Notes under the pieces: generated by a model
Database searches by the model: none
Told to the model about the DNA's origin: nothing
What the model saw: only the letters and a program-made list of their open reading frames with translations
Translations under genes and position numbers: made by a program
Source: Wuchereria bancrofti
Lineage: Eukaryota; Nematoda; Chromadorea; Rhabditida; Onchocercidae
NCBI GenBank assembly: GCA_005281725.1
Contig: SSBO01000012.1
Span: 19,171,060 to 19,235,059 of the forward strand
Direction: 5' to 3'
DNA: 64,000 nt
In this document: in pieces, positions 53,201-64,000 of the stretch
Position numbering within the stretch: the stretch's first letter is position 1
Layout: each line of letters starts with the position of its first letter

Positions 53201-54537
53201 GCATTGCCTCAGTGATATTTGCTTCTTCGCCAGATAATGTGATTGGAATGGAATGGCTTGCCAAAGCTCGAAGTACAACGCCATGCGGTTTCTGAAATTT
53301 TACAGCATACTGTAGTCATCAAGTGGACAAAGTCTTCAATTCAAAGGAAAAGTTACTTTCTCATGCAGAAAAAGAAAAAACAAATTTTCGGAAAAAAGTA
53401 ACAGTGAATCACTAAGCATCCTTCCTAAATTTCAAATATTTGAAATCTCATTGAAGATTTTCGATCTTATATGCCAAAGCATCGACGTTTAGTATTCACG
53501 TACAACATTTGATTGAAGTCTTCGCATCATTTATATATTGCATCAACCAATATAATCGTTACAATTTTATGTACTCAAAACATATTATATAAAAACAAAA
53601 ATTTACACTTTTAAAAGTAGTATTATTGACCATAACTTACATTAAGAAGACTTTGGTCCTTGAATATTTTAGCTGCAGCATTACTGTACAACGACGCATT
53701 AGTTAAACCCGTCACTACGGCTGCTTCCAGCTGGAAAGTGTTCTGAAAAAAGACACGCTTTTTCAAACTGTAAAAAGCAAAATACAAAAACTGGCTTTTT
53801 ATATAAATAAAAACGATTTGTTAAACAAAATGCTATAATTTTTATATGCTTTTATATAAGCCAAATGATCCAACTGTTTTGCTTTATTCATTGCCTGAAA
53901 TATTGCTGTTGAATCGAACCAGAGTTAACCGTTTCTAACTTTTCATAAAGCACGCTTTCATGTTCTCTAGTTATATGAAAAGCAATTCAAATGTAATTCA
54001 ACTTGGACGAAAATGTACTTTGATTCTGTCTAAAATTTACTTCTTGAACAAACACAGTATAAAGTACTAACATTGCTGTTCTCTTTGATTGGTTTAATTA
54101 AAAGGTCAGGAGCAGTACTTCCGTAAACACGCCCAATTAACCATTTCACCGATGCACTTATTTTACCCTTCAATATTATCGCAATAGTAAATTTTACACT
54201 GAGATAATTTGTGAACGCAAGATAGAAAGAAAATTGAACCAACCCATTCATTTCACTTCATTGCTTAACATAAAAATTTTTACTTATGATTTTTATACTT
54301 ATAACAGTACTTCGACTCTTGCATTTAATTCATCTTTCCATCCATTTACAGGACTCTTTATTTTGAATACACAGAATAAAATAAAATGCGACTACAGTGT
54401 TGCTTAACCAACTAATTAATTTTTGAACCCATCGAATACTTCTTGATTTAAATTTAAATATGAAGTTTCGGAACAAAACAAACCTTTTCAACGTTATAAC
54501 AATTGATAGGAGTGATCCCGGGTAACGGTTCCTCCAT
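44216..54537 (-). CDS. ptrn-1: patronin/CAMSAP microtubule minus-end protein
   Basis: About 28 exons from ATG 54537 to TAG 44216, all phase-consistent, about 1135 residues. Patronin binds free microtubule minus ends and protects them. Visible: calponin-homology region (about 1-300: GKISASVKWLIGRVYG, ALLFWINKICLLVRDDMEKF, PEMEDLYEDMCDG, DICFNDPMSLADCQYNL); a coiled coil (about 495-545); a Gln/Pro-rich linker; a charged coiled coil (about 865-945: REALLAKTLRRREQIEQK); and the C-terminal CKK tubulin-binding domain (about 998-1120: LKLFSKYVHKSNRSMIINAL, KHFLLLFRDQ, RIHGRGPN, YDSGAKKFSQIPTK, IDGFTLQDHYMQ). Exons from the 5' end: 54537-54484, 54167-54072, 53742-53641, 53291-53175, 53035-52950, 52538-52399, 51966-51856, 51692-51632, 51449-51307, 51222-51082, 50881-50842, 50765-50712 (or 50745), 50387-50318, 50114-49933, 49654-49582, 49214-49113, 49038-48936, 48573-48380, 48042-47797, 47654-47466, 47315-47186, 46838-46684, 46137-45965, 45889-45772, 45498-45387, 45250-45141, 44905-44733, 44348-44216. 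Intron 7 needs a GC donor. Confidence 0.93.
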
Positions 54538-57252
54538 GCTTCTTGTTCGTTTTAATGTGACCCGAGTGACCCGAAGCCACACGCTGACGAGTGCAGCCAC
54601 CCGTCTACTAAAACTAAAAAAAAACTAAGAAAAAAACAGTAATTAACATCACACAAATTTCATAAAATTTAGTGTTAAGACGTTTTTTAATATTAAATCC
54701 ATAATTTAAGCATGGCAATTGTTAAATATGACAATTCGTGATAAGAAACAAAGTACAATCAATTACATTTTTTGAACAATAATTTAAATAGAGCCAATCG
54801 TTTCCATAATAAAAAGTCAAGTATTATTTGAATAAAAGACACTCGATATACTAACACAATGATCTTTTTTACTAAAATATCGAATGTTATTTCGGATAAA
54901 AAACAACGAAAATACTAAAATAAAATGATTGATAATTATGGAACTTAATATGAGGGTAATTCACGTTATTTATCGCTCTGACAGAAGTGCAAAAATTAAA
55001 AAACACTGAAAATACTAAAACACAATTATCCTGATATTAAGCTTCCATAATTATCGATCATTTTGCTTTAGTAGTTTTTGTAATCTTTTTTTTTCCAGTT
55101 CACATCGAAACACATAAATAATTTTGGGCACAGGCAAAAAAAAGAGATGAGAATAACCTCGACAAAGCGTAAAAGACCAATTTTGCATTAAGTTCGGTAA
55201 ACAATGCAGAAAAAATTTGAAATATATAGATATAAGCAATGAGATGAACGATTTTTGATAGATAAACTGTTGTCTAAGTATGCAACAATTGGCCAATTTT
55301 TCCAACAATCAATCCACTAAGATTATAAGTGGAAAAATGAGCGTCTTAATGTCAGCTGACTCATTTTATTACACTTTAGCTAGTGTTATTGCTCTAAACA
55401 AATTTCAATGGAAATGTTTCATAGTTTAATTCAGGACCACTTTAGCAATGCTACGCCATATCATGCTTATCATAAATAATCATAATCAATGCTCCATAAA
55501 ATGGATGGATTAATCGAGAATACTACACTAGACCATGTTTGACACAACAGTATTGTTTTATATTAAACTACTTTTAGTAAATTAACTTTATGCATATTAT
55601 TAGTCAATTTTCCTTCTATCCTAAAAAAAGAATGGTTGTTTTCGACACTAGCAATTTCATGAAAAAAGAAAAAAGACTTAAATTTATAAACTTTCTGCAA
55701 GAAAAAAGAAATTGCTTAAACTAAAGGTCAGGAAAAAAAAGGAAAATCACATGGAATTATATTGAAATACATGTAATTGAACAAGTTTTTCAAAACAACT
55801 GTTTATGTGTATGATAATAATCGAAATATTTAGGACAATTTCATATCATTCGGAATTCAGAATGTGACACAACAAAAAATGTTCCGTTGTGTTAAATTCT
55901 GTCACTTTTGGATTTTCTCCATTCATTTTGTGATATCTTAAAATTTCAAAGCTCTTTCATTGATTTATCATCGCAAGAAGACATTATTCCATTTGGCAAT
56001 GCTTATCATTCGTTGATTTCCTCACAACATACATTATTATATTATATTTTATCATTCTTATCAATCCCTGCTACTTTTCCATTGACTGTTAAAGACTAAT
56101 GTATTACAATCAATTATAATCTATAAAACCCATAGGAAAAGAATAAACTGGTTTCGTTTTTTCTTACAATAATAAAAAATCTCAATTTCAACAATTCCAC
56201 ATCAACCTTCACATAAAAGAAAAGAAGAAAAAAGAAATCCTGAATTAAATAAAGAGACATCTTTATTATGCAATGCTAGCAACAACAGAAAAAGAAACTT
56301 CTGATTTATAAACAAGATTATAATGATTTGCTGAATTCAGTGTGTACAAATGTGCAAAAAACTAGAAAAAAATATAAAGCAGAAATATTTCGACAATTGT
56401 AAATTATAAATATAATCGAACATCAGCATCTATCCCACGAATTATTTTCGAAAAAAAAAGAATCGAATTTCGTTTAAAATCATTTATTTTTCTTAGTTTT
56501 CGCAGAAAATTTCAATGCTACCTCATTACAGAAATATGATTTTCCAAAGAGAATATAGTTAGCCATGTAAAGTCATACGTAAGTTGCGGCTAAACGTGAT
56601 ATTAGACGTTTACATGCAACATTTCGTAAGAAAAATTATAAGATAATATTCATTCACAGTTCATTTCATTAATTTGTAGCTTTTTAAACCAAAAAATGCG
56701 GCTAAATTTGTTTGAAATCCACGACTAAATTAAATCGATAAGGAAACCTTTAACCAACACCGCCACCCAATCAACACCGCCATTTCAAATCGATGACACC
56801 ATTTGACATACCTGATCAGAAAAAAGACACAAACATAAATGCGGACCAACAACAATGTATACAGATTCACAGCGCAAATTTTCATATCTCATTTGTGTTC
56901 GTCTAACAATTTAGAAAAAATTATGATTCATTCAAGCATTCATTGTATGATAGTCAAACATTATTAGGCACATAGTAATGTATTAATCATTCTATCGTGG
57001 ATAGCCTAAAATATTCACTGTACTTTGTATGCCAATTCAAAAATATATCCTAAATAACTACTACAATTTTCAGAATTTAAAGAAAAAAAATGTTAATTTC
57101 TTTATTCATTTTTTTCTATTAGTATTAATTTCTATACAATAATCTTACTTTAACTATTCCTTTTTTTTCTTATCAACAAATTATTTCTGTATATTATTAT
57201 TGAGAAATATTTCTCATTTATCGTCAAAATGATGAAATTATGAGTTCTACTT
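54538..57252. other. upstream flank of the patronin gene
   Basis: Presumably carries the patronin promoter and 5' UTR. A short stretch just before its ATG (about 54538-54605) is unusually G+C-rich. The rest is AT-rich, with no exon or RNA gene supported. Confidence 0.45.
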
Positions 57253-57672
57253 TTAATTAATCTTATCATTTATAAAATATATGTGCAAAATATTGTGATG
57301 TAAATGGAAATTTTTCAAGTATTTTATCAGGAAATGAAAAAAAAGCAAATGAAAGAAAAAATTTCCCTCTTTAACAACAACATTTAACAAATTTGAATTA
57401 GCACATAGAGCATAAATGAGCAAAGATCGAAGAAATGGTACAGATGTAAATTTCAATGTTTTCACTTCGTTCTTTTTCTCATCTCTTTCCATCTTTTCTT
57501 TCATTTTGCTCATATCACAAAATGATCTGTCGTCTTTTGATAAGATCACAACAAAAAATATTTTTTTATTCAATGCCAAATGAACCATTTCATTTGAGCA
57601 ATTATAATTTGATGCAATTAATTTAATTTTAAAATGATACGAGATCAGTATGATGATAATAATATAAAACAA
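57253..57672 (-). CDS. unrecognised 139-codon ORF, hydrophobic N-terminus
   Basis: The longest uninterrupted frame with an ATG in the gene-poor part of the window. It begins with a signal-peptide-like hydrophobic run (MFYIIIIILISYHF), followed by a mixed charged middle (SKMKEKMERDEKKNEVKTLK), a moderately hydrophobic SVPFLRSLLIYALCANSN stretch, and a Phe/His-rich end that looks like translated AT-rich spacer. Three Cys. It lies about 0.9 kb downstream of the last astacin exon I can place and is not in phase with it. It may be a real small secreted protein, part of one, or chance. Confidence 0.25.
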   Translation of the reverse strand: MFYIIIIILISYHFKIKLIASNYNCSNEMVHLALNKKIFFVVILSKDDRSFCDMSKMKEKMERDEKKNEVKTLKFTSVPFLRSLLIYALCANSNLLNVVVKEGNFFFHLLFFHFLIKYLKNFHLHHNILHIYFINDKIN

Positions 57673-58607
57673 ATAATATGCAATGAACTATTTCTAAAAA
57701 AATTTGAAAAAAATAAAATTAGATTTCATTTGATTTAAACTATTAATTTGCAGTGGGCATAAACTGAGTGTATAATATACCTATTATAGACAAATTATTA
57801 TGCTAATAAAATGATACATTTGTTATTTCAAAGAAAGCTTCTTCCAATATAAAACAGTAATTGTTTTTGCTCCATATGTGATTTTATTGATATCACACAC
57901 GATTGGTGTCACTCAGGAAATCTTGGCTAAGATTTATAATATCAAAGAACTAATGGAGTTCGAATAATAATTTAATTCAATCAACAATTTGATTTGACTA
58001 GTTTGACTTAACCTATATTATTAATTTAATCAAACTTTTTGAATTTAGTCATGCAACAACCATTTGCTTTATACTATTTGTTCAAGAATTATCTAAGAAA
58101 AAATAATTTGATCAATTATTTATTCATCAATTATTATGCTTGGAATCTAAGTGAAAAGTTCAATTTATCCTCTTATTCTACTTTCTTTTCACTGCTATGA
58201 TTCATTCATATGCTTTATATGAATATAAATATAAATTAAATGTTATTTTGTATGAAAATATTAGCTGTAATTGGTGAAGAAATTAATTATTGCATTAAAT
58301 ATATTCCTAAAACTTTCATAATTTTGACAATAAAACAGACATTTCAAAAGACTATGATAAAAATGACAATTTTTTTAAAGCGACTGTGTCCTAGACTTGC
58401 AAGCCAGAAGAAAACAAACAACAAACAATCATATCAATAACAACAATAATAATAGTAATAACAATAACAATAATAAAATTCTATAATCGAAATGATTAAA
58501 ATCTAATTTCAATTCATTATTAGCATCATCAATTGAGCAAATACACTTCGAATGATTTCTTCTCATTCGTTAAGTATTTACTTCGCTATGTTTTTTGCAA
58601 TCGAAAC
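57673..58607. other. unresolved 3' end of the astacin gene
   Basis: The exon 58709-58608 ends with a donor (ATTAG|GTTTCG), so the astacin needs at least one more exon here. Two short in-phase endings exist: after CTTGCAAG near 58402 and after CTTAG near 57932. Neither resembles a known domain, and I see no thrombospondin-1 repeat. A CAA/ATA run lies at 58440-58478. Confidence 0.4.
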
Positions 58608-61600
58608 CTAATTAGAGCTTTTATATAGCCCTTTCTATTGAATAGTATAACGGGAAGTATTGGGCCATTTGCTTTCACAATTTTTCCATTCGATTGTTCA
58701 CAGCAAAATCTAAAATTTCCATTTGTTTTTCAAATTTAATTTTATTCTTTTATTTAAACGAATTTTTAACAATGATAAAACTAACAATATATGTTATCTT
58801 ACGCTGATGTTATCTAATTTTTTCAACAAAAATTGAATATTTTGAGAAAAATCATAAAATTTAAAAAATACTGCATCTTTCGTGCAATAATTCCCCAATT
58901 TATTAATCTGTTTTTTGATATGAGAAAAAAAAAGAGAGAAGAATAGAAGACCTGTATCCGGTTAATCTCTTATCAGCAACAGCTTTTATCTCTAATCCAC
59001 CAAAAATACATCCTTCTGAACAAGTACCAGAAAGTGAAGTTATTTCCATTTCAATAACTTCATCTTGCCCAGCCTGCAGATTAAGTGTAATAAAATAATT
59101 GTAATAATAATAATAATAACAGGAAAACTGTAATAACAAATAATACTAGCAATAAGCAATTTAGCAATTATTGTAAAAGTGATAATTACGAGGTAACCTT
59201 AATTTGATAAGAAATGAAGATGAATTACCTCAATCCACCAGTGACAGTAAGATATATCATCACTATAAAATCCAGATTTACCCATCGTTGCATTTAATAT
59301 TTGCCATTCAGATGTTGCGCGTAAATTACCACCACAACCAAATGAATCAGCCTTAATTAATTTTATTTACTATAATTAACAGTTTTAGCAAAAAAATTAT
59401 GAGGATTGAATTGCTCTATTTTAATGGGCAAATGCTTTAAAAAAAAAAAAAAATACATCAGAAATATTTTAATGTACAAAAAATACGTCGAAGAAGACAG
59501 ACGAACGTTTTTATTTCTTAGATTATATAAATGAAACTTTTTGAAGAAATAAAAAAGAAAAAAATTTTTGAAATTTTCGCTCATTCTCTTTCGTAATTAT
59601 TATTTGTATTTCCTAATTTGCACATACTCTTTTTTGGAATTATTAAAAAAAAAATTTCTAATAAATAATTGCTTGCATAATAATGTATTTATTTCTGTTG
59701 CAATAATTTCATAATTTTCAACTATTTGAAAATATTTTGTTGAATTAATTATATTCAACAAATTTCATCGTTCTTTCAAATTCACATCAAAAAAAAACGT
59801 TTTATTATGTTTAGAATAAAATTAGGGAAAATTTTATTTTTTTTTATCAAAATTAAAAATAAAAAATTTGAAAGTGACAAATAATATTTTTTTGTTATAA
59901 ATTTTGCTATAAAATTTTTTAAATGATAGCTTTTCGTTATTTTTTTACTATTTTTTTGCTTATTTTTTGCTATTTATTTTGATTTATATGTTATATATTA
60001 TTCCTATTCTAATATTTCATGAAATTTTAAATTATTTATTCCAAAATAATATTGCATTTATACCGAAGTAAAAGTAATTATTTATCTCGTTAAATTTTTT
60101 ATTTATTTTTTTTTTGAATTTGATTTTTCTTTTTTTTTTTTTTTTTTAAATATTTTAGCAAAAATAGTTGCAAAAACATTTCAGCACTTAGCTGATTAAA
60201 AGTTAACTTACCCGCCGTTCGCAATGTCTTCCACCGTACCCGGACGGGCATAAACAGCTATAACAATTTTTTGGACGTTGATATCCATTATTCATGCATT
60301 TGATGCTGTTTTTGCATTGACCTGTTGAAAAAAAAGCTAATTTATGCCTCAGAATATGAATTAGAATTAAATTTCGATTTAGAAAACCATTCATGCATTT
60401 TGGTATTATTTTTGCAAAATTTTTCGCTAAATTTTCGAAATTATTTAAATTACTTCTGCTAAATTACTCTTGTAGATTTTCTGGTAGGTGCTATTATTAT
60501 CACAATAATTATTATTTTTGTTCTTTGTTTTTTGTTTTTCTTTTTTTAAACGAAAGGCTAATTCGTACTTCAGAATCTGCAAAAAGAGAAAAATGAACTG
60601 AAATTTATTGTTGGGAATCAGTTCATGTTTACAATGATCAATTCAGCAAAGAAAACATGTTTGTATCTTAAAAATCAACATTTTTTTATAAGCTGATAAT
60701 ATTCTATTCTTAAATTTAATTTTATTGCATAATAACAAGTTTTTTATTGAAAATAAAATTCAATCCATTGCTCGAAAACAATATTAAAATAAATTAATAC
60801 AAATAATTTCGCACCGATTAATGGAGGATAATTTAAAAGACAATTTGAATGGCATGAATTAATCTAAAATAATTTGATGGAATTTTTATGACATTTGTTG
60901 CTTTATTGTACTAGCAAATGAAATTTGACATACCTAAGCATTTATAATGTGTATTCATCATGAGAATATCAATGAATGTTGGCCCAGTACCACTACCCAT
61001 CGTATCTTCATACCACGAATACCGTGAAATAATTGTTGGATCACTATTATTTGTAAATCTAAAACAGTATGCAATTTTTCTTATTTAACCATTAATAAAA
61101 TGTGAAACATTTGATAGCAAATAATTAAAAAAAAAAAAAAACTTCTGGAGAAGGCTATTAGACTTTGATACACTAATTTAATCAAAATTAAGTTTAAAAA
61201 AATTTTTGTATATTCATAAAAAATTTTATAATCCACATGAAAATTAAAAATCGGTATTTAAATTGTATTTTTTAAATTAAACTTACGCTTTCTTGCTGTA
61301 ATGCATTACACTACCATAGTCATATGGAAGTCCATAGTTATAATTATCTTTATGCGACGAACGCATAAAATTTGGCGATAAACCATGCTTAAATTTATGC
61401 ATTAATCAATTTTAGTAATAGTAATACAATTGATTATTTAAATCATCAACGGTTTTCATCAAATAATTAAAATTAGATAAAATAGTTGAATATTGAATGA
61501 GTTATTTAACAACTGTTCATGTATATGTAAGTTCTCGATAAAAATGTGATCATAGTTTTAATGTTGTCACATACTGTCACATCATATCATCGCGTTAAGA

Positions 61601-63592
61601 TATGCATTGATCTGAATGATTACTAATTGCTAATAATTCTGATTGTTTGTCTATTATTTTCATGGAGTAAATAACTAGCTGAATAAATAATATAAAAGCT
61701 ATATATGATAATAGCAATAATAAAGTGGTAATAGTAATACAATAATTAATAATAGTAATGGAATTTAATTCATTTTTTAAATAAAATAGAAGTTAAAAAA
61801 CTCATATTTAACTTTTGTAATTTTTCATTGAGCAATTTACTTCATCTAATTTCTATTCTGTCTGTTCGTTTCTTTTTTCTTGAAAATTTTCTTTTGGTCA
61901 AAATGATAAATAAATTTACTTTGATATTGTTAAATTTAACCCAAATGTATTCATCGCGATCCGCTCGAGTGTGAGTATGCAAGAAACCTAATGCATGGCC
62001 AATTTCATGTGAAATTGTATGAATCTAAAATTTATCACATTCAATTTAATATTAATCATTTTTTCGTTTCGAAAAAAAATTTTTTAACATAAAATTTGCT
62101 AAAACGTATCGCTGAAAGGAAAAAGATGAAAGAAAGTGAGAGAAATGCTTGTGAAACTGTGACGAAAATAACTTTGTAAAATGAACTTCAAAAATTAGCA
62201 TTGGTGATAATGATAAAGCAATGGTAAAATAACAATAATAATATTAATAACAAACATGTTCACAATTATAACCAATCGAAACTGGTTGTTTTGCCCATTG
62301 CGATATATGACCAATATAACTGGAGCAACTTGAGCCCTGCAAACTTTAGCTATAATTAAATTAGAACGAAAGTTTAATTTGTTATCACAGCAATAAATTA
62401 ATACTATGGAATTTTGCAAGAAGAAATAAATAATAAATTTATCATATTTAACAATAAACACTTGATATTGGTTAATACAAATTCAATATTAATTAAAAAT
62501 CTATTCTTCCAATCAATTATGCACTTTTTATTTGTTTATTTTATTTATTCATTTATTTAATGAGATATTATATTAAATCTCAGTTATAAATATGAAAATT
62601 AGTTTTTAATTATAATTGTAAATATAAATATGAAAAATATTACATTGTTTTTCTTTAATTAAAAAATTTCTCTTATTGTAATTAATTAATTTTGCAAGTT
62701 TTTTAAAAAAAGAAACTAACTCGAACAAAAACGAGCGCATTTCTTTTATTGCTAGCTGGAATAAAAGTAATACATGTACTACTTTCCCACTTTTCAATTG
62801 ATTTCTTTATGATATCTTTGGCATGCTGTGCTGAAATAAAAAACCGGAATCAAAAATTTGATAATTCAAAATATGAAATGAATAAATGCTTTAATGTTGG
62901 ATTTTCGAATTTAAATTAGTATTGGTAATGCAACAATAAATTTGCTAATATTAAAATTATGTTAATAATGTCACAACCTAACATTTCGTAACAAATATTT
63001 CAATCAGTTATCATTTTTTTTTATTTAAGTGAAGTTAAATACCTAATATAAATTTGATTTTGAAATTATTTTAATTAGCAAATTAAAAAAAAGACTAAAC
63101 TAAAAATACATTTGAAATTTTATCATTCTATGAAATTATCTTAGTACATATCAAAATTTAATTGCATAATGCAATAACGTTTTAAAGTTTGAGTTAAAAT
63201 TTTAGAGTGAATGGTTAGCTTAACTCTTAGATATTTGCTAAGTTTAATATTTGATAAAAATTGCACCTTAAAGCTTTAAACCATATATGTATGTATTTTG
63301 TTTTCAAAAAAGTGTTCACTTCTCATTTAAAAATTAGTACTATACATAAATTCTGCAAATTTTGTATTATAGATTATATATAAGTATATTAGTATATAGA
63401 TTTTGTATAAAATTAAAAAATAAAATTATATTCATACAAAGTTTTGAGTCAATTCTATACGGTACAATGCCATCTTGCCAGAAATAGCTTTCAGCGCGAT
63501 AAGCTTGTCGCTTTTTTCGTCCCATTTTGATTGTTCGATTTGAAAATGTCATAGCATAACTGAATGTTTGATTCCAAATCTTTTCTTGCTGC
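58608..63592 (-). CDS. astacin zinc metalloprotease with EGF and CUB domains, partial
   Basis: Exons 63592-63438, 62830-62721, 62336-62256, 62024-61920, 61387-61287, 61058-60934, 60321-60212, 59351-59229, 59073-58952 and 58709-58608 join in phase (about 345 residues). Order: the end of the propeptide with a furin-type site GRKKRQ; the mature start (AYRAESYFWQDGIVPYRID); the catalytic domain with the zinc motif HEIGHALGFLH and Met-turn SVMHY; an EGF-like domain (CKNSIKCMNNGYQ ... CLCPSGYGGRHCE); then a CUB domain (from FGCGGNLRATSEWQ to about KGYIKALIR). Nematode astacins (NAS family) are secreted and act in cuticle turnover, hatching, moulting and digestion. EGF plus CUB is the common worm layout. 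The signal peptide and early propeptide lie beyond the window or in unresolved sequence after 63592, and the last exon is unplaced. All catalytic residues are present, so it should be active. Confidence 0.92.
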
Positions 63593-64000
63593 CTAGATGA
63601 CAATATATACATATATATATATTTTTTGTAATTCCTTTTTCTTTATTTTTTAAAAAAAGTGTTTGTTTCTTATTTTATTTAAAAATTGATTTTTACAAAT
63701 CTGGAATTTAATAATTTTTAATAGTTATACATAGTATTTTACTACATGCATCCTCTATAACATAAAAAAAGAAATCCCTAACTAAAATCATCAATAATCC
63801 GTTTCATCAAATAATTAAAATACTTCTGAATTTTAACCAAAATAATTAAAATGCTGTTGCTTATATATTATGCAATTGATTCATTTATTTTCTAACATTT
63901 CTCTACAAAAGCAAAAATGACCGTTAGCACAATATCAAAACATTCAAGTTTTACAATTAATTCAATAATGCTTTTTAGCAGTACAATTATAAGAAATTTT
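63593..64000. other. window end, upstream of the astacin
   Basis: AT-rich. No signal-peptide exon with a phase matching the propeptide exon is evident, so the 5' end of the astacin gene probably lies outside the window. Confidence 0.45.

Overview
The window comes from an AT-rich, intron-rich eukaryotic genome, almost certainly a nematode. The gene set (a patronin/CAMSAP microtubule minus-end protein, an astacin, a UNC-1-type stomatin, an inward-rectifier K+ channel, and a worm-type casein kinase 1) and the 200-700 base introns fit a spirurid or filarial worm better than Caenorhabditis. There are no bacterial-type operons, CRISPR arrays or rRNA genes. No single ORF represents a whole major gene: each was rebuilt by joining exons whose splice sites and reading phases agree.

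Layout: (1) 1320-4601, plus strand, stomatin family, with a dead mariner transposon in its first resolved intron. (2) 11497-7031, minus, complete nine-exon inward-rectifier K+ channel, convergent with the stomatin. (3) 11.5-20.2 kb, gene-poor, with diverged tandem repeats and one small ORF. (4) About 20.2-20.9 kb, two small minus-strand ORFs head-to-head with the next gene. (5) 20963-23469, plus, a NADAR-domain protein with a coiled coil and an arginine/glycine-rich tail. (6) 29459-24862, minus, complete seven-exon casein kinase 1-like kinase. (7) 29.5-38.2 kb, gene-free and low-complexity, holding a 1183-base perfect duplication around a single N, which looks like an assembly error. (8) 38231-41630, plus, a three-exon, 96-residue unrecognised protein with an internal HRGF repeat. 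(9) 54537-44216, minus, a complete patronin/CAMSAP gene of about 28 exons. (10) 54.5-58.6 kb, mostly empty, with one 139-codon ORF. (11) 63592-58608, minus, an astacin metalloprotease (furin site, catalytic domain, EGF, CUB), missing its first exon(s) and possibly its last.

The genes do not form one pathway. The stomatin and the K+ channel are both membrane proteins of excitable cells, and patronin organises neuronal and epithelial microtubules, but any functional link between them is inference. The most notable observations are the coiled-coil/NADAR/RGG protein, the HRGF-repeat protein, three introns that only work with a GC donor, a possible poison exon next to the mariner element, and the false duplication at the N.
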